This document shows, one piece after another, positions 55,051 through 64,000 of a DNA stretch of 64,000 nt. Position numbers and translations under genes: made by a program. The stretch's first letter is position 1, and each line of letters begins with the position of its first letter. This stretch comes from Acanthamoeba castellanii str. Neff. Its lineage: Eukaryota > Discosea > Longamoebia > Acanthamoebidae. The stretch covers positions 462,584 through 526,583 of the forward strand of contig NW_004457532.1 in NCBI RefSeq assembly GCF_000313135.1, written 5' to 3'. The notes beneath the pieces were generated by a model. That model was given only the letters and a program-made list of their open reading frames with translations. It did no database searches and was not told the origin of the DNA.

Positions 55051-58000
55051 TCATCTGTCCTGGAGGGGCCGGAGCAGGAGCGGACCAAACACCTCGGCCA
55101 GCTTCTCGCTCGGCATGCCGTTGACGTTCGACAGGGCCTTCACCTTGTGCAGGAACCCGATCAGCACCGTCAACGTCGCCCTGTTACAGGAGCCGATCGA
55201 ATAATAATAATAAAAAGATGGGTCAGTCGCCAATCGTGTGGATGCGATGAAGAAGAAAGAAATGCCAAAGGGGCGCCACCGTACCTTCTGACCTTGGGCA
55301 GGTCATCGATGCACGCGCGAAGCTCACGGAGCTGCTTGGCGGACGGCATGTCTGGAGAAGAAGAGAAAGAAGAAAGAAGAGAGAAGCAAACAAACGAACG
55401 ATGAGTGAAGATGAAATCAAAGCAGCTACCAAAGGCAGCGGTTGTAAAGATCTACCGTTGACGCGATCGAAGCTCTCGTAGCGCTTGTAGGTGCACAGCG
55501 GCTTCTTGAGGTCCCTGAAGTACTCCTTGAGCAGCTCGCCCACCACGTAGGGATCCGTGTCCTCCGGGATGTCCATAGCCTGAGTGGGCACAACCCAACA
55601 ACCGCAACAAACACTCAGCCATGAGTGTCGTGTCGCGTCGTATAGACATCGGTCGTGTCGTGTCGTGTCGTGTCGTGTCGTGTGCGTACCTCGCCAGAGT
55701 AGAACCCGTCCTTGAGGTCCTGGACCTTGTTGGCCGGCGGAACGCGAACAGCGCCCAGGATGTCCTTCGAGCGGATGCCTCGCCTCTCGAGGTAGCCAAT
55801 CGGACGCCTCACCATCGGGTGCACCTGCTCGTTCACCGTGCTCGTCGCGTGCTCCTGTGTGTGTCGCGCGTGTCGTGCGTCGCGTGTGTGTCGTGTGTGT
55901 GTCGCGTGTTAGAGCGCACTCACCAAACAGGGCGCGAAGTGAGAGGAGGAGCACCTTGAACAGGACGCGGAAGTGCTGGATCATGAGGCCGACCACCTTG
56001 GCGATGCGCGCCCTCTGCTCGCGGCTGATGTAGAAGGTCTGGTGCATCACCGACCGGAACGTGCTCGCCTGCAGCCGCCTGTTCGCATCCTTGAGGTCCA
56101 TCAACAGATCCCTCAGGCGCTTGTTCTCATTGACTGCGCGTGTGTCGTGTTGCGTGCCGTGTGCGGTGGTGCGCGTGTCGTGTCGTCAGCTGTGTGATTG
56201 ATAGTAAACAGTGTGTGGTGTGTATGTGTGTGTGTGTGTGTGTGTGGTGTGTGTCAACGTACAGTGGAGCTCTTCGACGATGAACTTCCTGAGGTCGTCG
56301 ATCTTCTTTTCGACGTTGAGGCGGGCAAAGACCTTGTCCTTCCTGTAGGCCCGCACCTCATCGCGCTGGCTGTCGTCGTCCCTGAGCAGACGCCTCACCT
56401 CCTCCATGTCCTCCAGCAGCTGCTTGTTGTCGGGCGTGATCGTCTCCTCCTCCTCCTGCACGATGCGGAGCAGCGTCTCCTTCCACCTCGTCTGCACCAC
56501 GTGTGTGTCGTGTGTGTGTGTGTGTGTTGTGTGCGTGTGCGTGTGCGTGTGAGAAACACACATGACCGCACACACGACAGACAGGTGATGTGGGGAGGGA
56601 GAGGCGTACGACGTCCTGTTCGAGGACGGACTTGTTCTCGTACTGGGTGCCGAGCTTGTTGCACGCGCGCGCAAAGTCGTTGCGCTCGCGCTTGACGTCC
56701 TCGCGGAACTTGCGCAGCTTGAGCACGTAGTCCCGCACGTTGTCCGCGTTAGCCGCGGAGGGAATGGGGTCGCGGTAGTAGTTGTCCGTCGTGTCCTCGA
56801 TTACGTGGTCCACCTGCTTGCGCAGGTCGTTGACAATCTCCACAAATTTGACGTTCTCGCGGTGCTCCTCCTACACCACACACACAACGAGATTCAATAC
56901 ATGGCACGACACGACACGACACGCACGGTGCGACGCATGACACACGCGCGAACCTCGATTTCGTCGAACTGGATGGCGGCGCCGCGGTGGAAGTAGAGCT
57001 GGCGGATGAGCTCCTCGACTTCCATGATCAGTCGGTAGTCGTTGGTGGCCTTGCGGCTGAGCTTGGCCTCGCGCACCTCGTTGGCCTTCTCCAGCTGCAG
57101 CTTCTCCGTTTGGCCCTCCTGCGCAGACCCCTATCAGTCATCATGCCCGTGTCGTGTGTCGTGTGTCGTGTGTCGTGTGCCGTGTGTCGTGTGTCGTGTG
57201 TCGTGTGTCGTGTGTCGTGTGTCGTGTGTCGTGTGTCGTGTGTCGTGTGTCGTGTGGTGTGCGGCGTGTGTCGTGTGTATGAGGTATGGGAAAGACTGCG
57301 TACGAGCTCTCTGACGCGGGACTCGGCGATCTTCTCGGACTCCTTGACCTGCTTGAGCTCCTGCTTGAGTACCTCGACCTTCTCGGTCATCTGCTGGCGC
57401 ACGTTGTCGACGTCGACCTCCTTGGCGGCCGAGGCCTTGTCGAGCTGCACCTCGAGGCGGATCACCTCCTTGCGCTCCATCTCCAGCTCCTGCCTGAGCT
57501 TCTCCAGCTCCTTCTTGTACCGGAGCTCCCGCTCGTTGTTGTTGGCCTGCTCTTCGTCCAGGCGCAGCTCCAGCTCCTGCCTCAGCTCGCAGAGCTCCTG
57601 GTACGTCAGTGTGTCCTCCTTCTTGTTGACGTTGATCGCATCGTCTGCACCACCACCACATCACCGCCACCGCCATCAGCCCACGACACACGACACACGA
57701 CACACGACACATACCTTCGGGGGCGTTGGCCTCTTCCTCTTCGAGCTCGAATTCGAGTTCGTCCATGACGGCCTCGCTCTTCTCCTGGACCTGCTGCTCG
57801 ACCTTGGTGATGTTCTTCACCTTCTTGTCCTCCTCCACCTTCCGCTTGAGCTCCGTCAGCTCCTCCTCCAGCGCGTGGAGCTTGACCAGCTGCTCCTTCG
57901 TCTTCTCCGCCTCGTGCTCCAGAGCCTGCGCCCCATTCCAGATCAGCGTGTGTCGTGTCGTGTCGTGCCATGCGTGTCGTGTGTAGAGCTGTGTGTATCG

Positions 58001-61000
58001 TGTCGTGTCGTGTCGTGTCGTGTCGAGCCGTGCGTGTCGTGCCATGCGTGTCGTGTCGAGCCGTGCGTGTCGTGTGGTGTGTGGGTACCTGGACTTGGCT
58101 TTCGAGGAAGCGAATGCGCTCGGTGTCGCGCTGGATGCGCTCCTCGGCGGCGCTGAGCTGCTCGTGGGACTGCTTCTGGGCGCGCAGCAGCTCCTCCTCG
58201 AGCACCTTGGCCTCGGCCGCGTTGCGCTCCTGCATGCGCTCGCGCTCCACATCGCGCGCCTTGATACGCTCGCGGTCGAGCTCGAGCCTCATGCGGGCCT
58301 TCTTGCGCTTGGCCTTGTCCAGCTTGCTCTTGACCTCGTCCACCTCGACCCGCACCTTCGCCTGCGCCTCCGTCAGCTCCTCGACCTTCTCCTCGAGCTC
58401 CTTGTTCTTCACCTCGACCTCCTCCTTCTGCTCCTGCATCTCCTTGAGCTTGCGCTTGACGTCCTTGTCCGCCCGCAGCGTGCTGCGCTTGTCCTGCTGG
58501 TCCTTGTGCTCGCGCTGCCCCTCGAGCTCCTTCTCCAGGTCGTCGGCGCGCTGCTTCTCCTTCTCGTACTCCTTGACCAGGTCGTCGGCCGTCTTCTCGA
58601 GCTCCTTGACGCGCTCGTCCTTGTCGGCCACCTCGAGCGCCAGCCGGTCCTTGTCGGCCTGCAGCGCGCTCACCTGGCCGGCCAGCTCCGAGTCCTCCGT
58701 CGCCACCGCCGCGTCCTTCTCCCGCAGCTTCCGCTCCAGGTCCTGGATCACCTCGTCATCGGCAGCCTCCTTGGCCTGCTCACCATTCCCATCATCGCCG
58801 TGAGTACCGCACACATGACACACGCGCATCACCGCACGCACCGCACCGCACACACCACCGCACGCGCAGTCGAGGTTGAGGTACCCTGAGCTTCTGTTCG
58901 AGATCGGTGATGGTGGCGTCGTTCTTGGTGTTCTCCTCCTTGAGGACGTTGACCTGGACGGCCAGCTCCTTCATCTTGTCCTCGCTCTTCTCGAGCTCGT
59001 TGACCTTGGCCTCGAGCGACGCGATCTTCGAGTTGTTGCGGTCGTTGATCTGCTCCAGGCCGACGAGCTTCTTGTCGAGCTCGTTGACGCGCTCCTCCTC
59101 GACCCTCTTGGCCTCGGCGATCTCCTTCATCTTGGACTCGAGCGCCTCCTTCTCCTTCCGCAGGCGCTCCTTCTCGCCCTCGACCGTGGCCGTGGCCGCC
59201 ACCATCCCGGCCCTCTGCGCCTCCAGCTCCTGGTTCGCCGCCTCCAGCCTCGCCTTGTCCTCCGCCAGCTCCTTTGCAGTCTGTGGAAACCACTCGTGAG
59301 TGTCACCGCACCGCACGACACACACGGCACACATGAACACACACGACACACACACGACACACCCACGACACACACGACGCGGGGCACGTACGACTTCGTT
59401 CTTCTCGGCGGCGTGTTCGAGCTTCTGGATTTTGCTCTTGAGCTCGTCGCGCTCGCCCTCGATCTTGACGATCTTGAGGCGCTGGGCCTCCTTGTCGCTC
59501 TCGAGCTGGGCGATCTTGGCCTGCAGCGCGGCCACCTCCGCCTCCCAGTCCTTGTCCGACGACCGCTGGATCTCGACCGTCTTCCTGCGCTTCTTCTCGC
59601 GATCGAGCTTCTCGCGCGCCTCATCGAGCGCGACCTTGAGCTTCTCGTTCTCGCGCAGCTGGATCTCCTCGGCCTCGGTCGCGGCGTCCTTCTCGCTGAT
59701 GGCCTCGGCCAGCTTGGCCTTGACCTTGTCGAGCTCGCTGTGCAGGCTCTGCGCCATGCCCGTGCCCTTGTCCAGCGCCTGCAGCTTGCGCTTCAGCTCC
59801 TTGTCCTTGTCCGCCACGTCCGTCTCCAGCTCCGCCACTCTGTCGGCCCCCAACCAGGTGAGCGAGTCGGTACTGGGCCGTGTGTCGTGTGCGTGCGGTG
59901 GTGCGTGTGCGTGTGCGGTGGCGTGTGCGGCGTCTACCTGTCCTCGAGGCGTCGGACCTTGCGCAGGCTCTCGTCCTTCTCCTCGGCGTTCCTGGACCGC
60001 TCGCGCTCGAGATCGGTCTCGGCGATCTTGCGCTTGGCCTTCTCCTGCTTCAGCTCCTTGGCTGCATCGCCGCCGGAGAGCTTCATCTTCTCCAGCTGCA
60101 TGGAGAGCTCCTGCTTGTCCTTCTCCAGAGCCTCCTTGGCGGCCTTGAGCTTCTGCTTCTTCTCCTTGTAATGCTTCTTCGATTCCGCGCACTCCTCGTC
60201 GCCTACATGGTCGCGCGGTCAGCGGTGTGTGTCGTGTCGTGTCGTGTCGTGTGTGTCGTGGCGTGTACTCTTTTGCTTGGCGTCCCAGCCGGCCTTGGCC
60301 CTCTTCTCGAGTTGCTTCTTCTCCTCGGTGAGCTTCTCGACCTCGCGGTCCCGCTCCTGCAGCTTGCGCAGCAGCTCCTCGCTGGCCTGGAGCTGCTTGT
60401 CCAGCGCGCCGTCGGCGTCGCTCAGCCTCCGCTTGACCCCTTCGTTGTCGCGCTTGATCCGCGCGTACTGCTCCTCAACCTGAATCAGGGTCTGCTGCGC
60501 GGACCTGGCCTTGTCCTCCGCATCCCGGATCTGCCTTTGCGCCGCCTGTTTGCGCAGCATATCAGTATCGTGGCGTGTCGTGTGTCGCGCGCGCGCGTGT
60601 GTGTGTGTGGTGTCGGGCGTTACCTCGGCGGCAGCGTCGCGCTTGTCCTTGAGGCTCTCGATCTTGTTCTTGACGCTCTCGAGCTCGAGGGCGTGGGCTC
60701 TGTCCGAGTCGCGGTTGGTCTGCTTGAGCGCGGAGATCTCCTCCTCGAGCTCCTTGATCTTCTTCTGGTACTTGTCCTTGAGCTTGTCCTTGTCGCCGCC
60801 GTCGGCGCTGAGCTTCCTGACCATCTCCTCGAGCTCCCGCATCTTCTTCTTGTTCTCCTCCAGCTCCTGGTTGGTCTTCTCCTGCTTCTGGCTGATGTCG
60901 TCCACCCGTCCCTGCGTCTGCGACACTGCCGACGCGATCTCCGCCACCTGCTCGCGCCAGCCACCATCCATGTTAACACGCACACGCACACGCACATAGG

Positions 61001-62321
61001 CGCACAATCACCGCACGCGCACGCGCACAACGAAGATGGCACGCACCTCACGGTTGTTGCGAATCAGGTTGCGGAAGTAGGAGACATAGGTGGCCAGCAT
61101 GCGCTCATCAGTGCCCTGGAGGAAATCCTCGACTTCGAGGAGGACGGGGATGTTCAGCTCCTTCTCGGCCAGGGCCATCGCGCGCTTCAGGTTGTCCGCT
61201 GCCGAGCCCTGCGATCACCACCGGCGCGTGAGGGGGGGGAAACAGGTTAACGCTCGTTTCGCCGCGAATGGCGTGGACAAGGGGCGGTGTGGTTGGTGGG
61301 GGAGGGACAAACCTGGTTGACGCTGTTCAGATCGATGAGGCCGGGCCTGGCGCGGTGCACGAGGTAGCTCAACACCTTGCCGTCCTTGAAGCTGCGCGAA
61401 AGGGCGGAGCGAGTCAGGAACGGAAGGAAAGAAACGATAAAGAAAAAAGCAAAAGAAACTTGGTCGTACGAGCTGGTGAAGTCGTTGCGGATGGTGGATG
61501 CGTTGAAGGACAGGTTGTAGGGTTCCCTATCGATCTCATTCGCGAGCCACTCCCTCAGGCCGCCCTACAAGCGTCGCCCCTTGCGTTAGCGGCACACCCC
61601 CACCCACGACCGGCAAAGCAGTCCCAAAGGGTGGGCAGGTGGGCGGGCGGGAGAGTACCAGGGCGTCCGATGGTCCGGTGGACTTGCCGGTCTCTTCATC
61701 CGAGGCCTGCAGCTGGAACTCGTGTACCAGCGTCCACATGAGGCCCAGCAGCGGCTTGGAGTTGCCGTCGTGGATTTCTGTCGCGGGCGGCGCCTGGTGA
61801 GGCTGACGGCTCACGCGGGGGGGGGTAGAGGGGAGTGGAAGCGGTAGCTGGTGGGTACCTTCGGCCGAGGCGGTGATGTTGGTGGCGCGAGAAGACCGAA
61901 TGGCGCCGAGGGCCAGGTTGATGTTGTTGATCTTCTGCACCTTGAGCTTGGGCTTGTGCGTGTATTTACCCACCGACCGACCCGTCAACACCTCCACGAG
62001 GTTGATCAGCAGCACACCGTCCGTGAGATCCTTGTCCAGATTCTCGATGTGGAGGTTTCGCTCCTTCAAGTAGTAGTTGGCCCAGTTCTTGAAGGCCTGT
62101 GTGCGTAGTAATGTAGGAAACAGATCGAACGAATTAGGTGAAGGCGACACCAAGCCGATCACTGCGTCACTTTGGGGGGGGGGATTGGGGAGGTAATCGA
62201 GAGTTGATTGGGGCGAGATGGGGCGAACCTTGGACTGCGTGTTGACATACTGCGCCTCCCGTTCCTTGAACTCGGGAGACTTGCTGAGCGACCCATCTTT
62301 CATCATACCGCGCTGCGACAT
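55051..62321 (-). CDS. CH-CH actin-binding / long coiled-coil / RhoGAP protein
   Basis: Start ATG 62321 (MSQRGMMKDGSLSKSPEFKE). Two calponin-homology domains form an alpha-actinin-type actin-binding unit: CH1 FKNWANYYLKERNLHIENLD with LTDGVLLINLVEVLTG and PLLGLMWTLVHEFQL; CH2 LREWLANEIDREPYNLSF, FKDGKVLSYLVHRARPGLID and NIPVLLEVEDF. From about 60950 to 56200 the protein is nearly continuous coiled coil, dominated by Glu, Lys, Leu, Arg and Gln. The C-terminus is a RhoGAP domain: RPIGYLERRGIRSKDILGAV with RVPP (Arg finger region), DPYVVGELLKEYFRDLKKPL, LTVLIGFLHKVKALSNVNG, KLAEVFGPLLLRP. The stop at 55051 falls soon after that last motif. Many introns are rich in GTGTC repeats. Inferred role: links actin to Rho/Rac inactivation. 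Confidence 0.88.
57149..57255. repeat. GTGTCGT heptamer tandem repeat in an intron
   Basis: About 14 copies of a 7-base unit GTGTCGT inside an intron of the RhoGAP gene. The array has a few single-base variants (GCCGTGT, GGTGTGC). Confidence 0.9.
57951..58084. repeat. GTGTC/GTCGT and GCCGTGC interspersed repeats in an intron
   Basis: A mixed array of GTGTC pentamers interrupted by CATGCGTGTCGT and GAGCCGTGCGTGTCGT units, in another intron of the RhoGAP gene. Confidence 0.8.
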
Positions 62322-62863
62322 GCTAGAAAAAGAGCGATAGATAGGGAGAAGGGGGAATAGGTGAAGGGGGGAAAAGATGGCCGGTCCAGCGTCAATATCG
62401 CTTGGTCGATACCGTAAAAGTTCGATGTTAGCTAATCGGCTATGACAGCATACCTGGCGCCCCACTGGAGAGAAGAGCCTTAGTGTTGGGACTCTACACG
62501 TGTCACTGCAAACTCTTCCTATCGTCCCTCCTCTCTCCAATCTTTCTTCTTCCAAGATCCCGGCCTTCCCCTTTTTTCCTAGGTCGAGTGGAGTCTTTTC
62601 CCCTTCTCCCGACCGATGGCCCACTTTTCCTCGCGGGCGAGGCAGTGGACCGAAACGGTGCGCCTTATAAATTATCCGACTAAATTCCAGACACCAGAAA
62701 AGCAAATCAAGAAATAACAAGGAAATGAATCGAGAGAAAAAGAAAACAGAGAGTGGTTTTACGCCGGCGTGGAGTGAGGGAGAGGGGAGTCACCTCTTAT
62801 GGCCGTCCCCTCTTCATCTCGATCGATGCTATTGACATGATGCTCGCTCGCTCGCGTCATTCA
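62322..62863. other. Intergenic region, RhoGAP gene 5' / Myb gene 3'
   Basis: A 542-base gap between two minus-strand genes. A TATA-like TTATAAATT at about 62665-62673 lies some 345 bases upstream of the RhoGAP start. The sequence just before the start codon (TTTTCTAG then CATG) could be a 3' splice site, so the 5' UTR may be spliced. No coding exon is seen. Confidence 0.45.
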
Positions 62864-64000
62864 TCAGTCGTGTCCGTACGCCTTCCGCTTCTTGGGGACT
62901 CTGGCCGACCGCCGCAGCGAATCGCTTGCCGCTGTCTTCTCCGCCGCTGCCGTGCTCTCCGGCGCCGGGGCCTCGTTCATGGTGGGCGACTCGACGCCGT
63001 TGGTCTGTTGCTTCTCGGCCGCGGCCGTCGCCGTTGTGACGGTCGTCGGCGGCGTTTCGTCTCCACCGCGGCTCTCGGTGGCCGGCTCCGAGGGCGGAGA
63101 GGTGGAGGTGGAGGCCACCACTTTGCGCGGCCGCCCTCTCTTTCGGGGCGCGGGAGCGGGCGTGGAGGCGGCATCGCCATCCGCCGGCGTCTCTTTCGAT
63201 GCCGTCTTGGCACTGGCCCGCTTGGTTGGCGTCTTCTTCGTCGTTTTCGCCTTCTTCGCGGCGGCGGGCGCTTTCCTCGTTACAGCCTTGCGCTTCCTTC
63301 CGCGCGTGCTGGCGCCGCCCTTCTTCCTCCCCACGCTTTCGTCCTCTTCCTCACCTTCCTCCTCTTCGCCGATGCCGCCGGCGTTTGTTGAGCTGGACTC
63401 TTCCATGGGCAAGATTACTAGACTAGTCGATGTAGACGACGACGAGGCCGTGTACAGGGGCGGTGCAGGCAAGCTCGACGAATCTCCGCTGCTGAGGAGG
63501 TCGAGTTGAAGATGAAGTGGCGTCGGCGACGTGGCGGGCATGGGGTTCGGTGTGGGCGATGGAGGGCGCCTCTGGTGTTTGTTTGGATATAGGAGATAAG
63601 CGTGAGTCAACAAATCAGCATGGGGGGGGAGCAGAATCAACGCTACCGGAGGCTCCTCGTCATCGTCGTCTTGTGCCGGAAAATCACCGATTGTGAGATC
63701 CGGGCGCTCCTTCTCCCGTCCGACAAAGTTGTTTACCAGACCCTGCACGCACAAGACTCACGTGAGGCTCGTTCGAGACAGCATGAGAGCAACGCTTGGC
63801 TACCTTTTTCTTCTTGTGGACGCTCTTCCTGTAGTTCGCCACTTCCACCCCCGAGTTGAGGCTCTTCCACCTACGCCAGCACTGGTTATCTGTGCGCGGC
63901 CGCAGGATCCTGGCGATTTCCGCCCACTTGCCCGCACCATGGGCTTCTACGTGTTGCCTGAGCTTTTCGTCTTCCTGCACATACCACAAGCAGGTGGAAC
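62864..64000 (-). CDS. Myb/SANT-domain protein with AT-hook (5' end beyond the window)
   Basis: Two visible exons, complement of join(62864..63742, 63804..>64000). The right-hand exon holds a Myb/SANT repeat: WYVQEDEKLRQHVEAHGAGK, WAEIARILRPRTDNQCWRRW. The three spaced Trp/Tyr positions and the RTDNQC recognition helix are typical of SNAPC4- or Bas1-type Myb repeats. The remainder is low-complexity: Pro/Ser-rich, acidic (EEEEGEEEDE), basic nuclear-signal-like (GRKRKAVTRKAPAAAKKAKT) and an AT-hook core (RKRGRPRKV). It ends with RRSARVPKKRKAYGHD. Expected to bind DNA. More Myb repeats may lie off the window. The TATGTGCAG just before QEDE could also be a 3' splice site. Confidence 0.8.

Noticed and set aside
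58876..60171. Long plus-strand Leu-rich open frame (about 430 codons)
   Set aside because: It is an antisense shadow of the Glu/Lys/Leu coiled coil: CTC/CTT codons arise from GAG/AAG on the other strand.

Overview
The window is nuclear DNA of a GC-rich, intron-dense protist. It most probably comes from Acanthamoeba (Amoebozoa, Discosea). The reasons are: very GC-rich coding exons; many short introns (about 40 to 180 bases, often with GTACG or GTGCG donors); intergenic gaps often of only 70 to 400 bases; and a gene set typical of a motile amoeba (a MyTH4-FERM myosin, an EB1 homologue, a CH/coiled-coil/RhoGAP protein, Sel1-repeat proteins, a receptor-like double kinase and an RFX factor). The species call is inference. 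There is no CRISPR array, operon or transposon, and I see no tRNA or rRNA gene.

Layout. (1) 1-5.6 kb: the tail of an unknown gene, a small possible mitochondrial protein (-), an IFRD-family protein (+) and an HP1-like chromo/chromo-shadow protein (+). (2) 6-16 kb: a class-VII-like myosin. (3) 16.6-21 kb: a U-box protein with 15 Sel1 repeats. (4) 21.2-25.2 kb: ribophorin II (-) divergent from a KCTD9-like BTB/pentapeptide protein (+). (5) 25.4-32 kb: a large receptor kinase (-) divergent from a secreted nucleoside hydrolase (+). (6) 32.2-36.6 kb: a UBZ/F-box/membrane protein (-) divergent from palmitoyl-protein thioesterase (+). (7) 36.7-44.3 kb: an unknown 412-residue protein (-), a tail-anchored coiled-coil protein (+), a TMEM104 homologue (-) and EB1 (-). 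(8) 45.5-54.8 kb: RFX (+), ribosomal protein uL2/L8 (-), a small basic coiled-coil protein (+), Fe-superoxide dismutase (-) and a PITH-domain protein (+). (9) 55-64 kb: a CH-CH/coiled-coil/RhoGAP protein (-) and a Myb/AT-hook protein (-) that runs off the right edge.

Most genes sit in divergent head-to-head pairs that share short promoters. The strongest candidate for an undescribed system is region 5. The receptor has a secreted 5'-nucleotidase-fold ectodomain whose metal-binding motifs look degenerate, one membrane span, a TKL-type kinase, a degenerate cyclase-like domain and a second kinase. It shares its upstream region with a secreted nucleoside hydrolase. This suggests (inference) coupled sensing and breakdown of extracellular nucleotides or nucleosides. 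That region also carries about nine single-base frame breaks, several of them in G/C runs, so assembly error must be excluded first.

Exon joins quoted here were worked out by hand from splice sites and reading frame. Those with a stated residue total sum to whole codons, after the single-base correction where one is noted.
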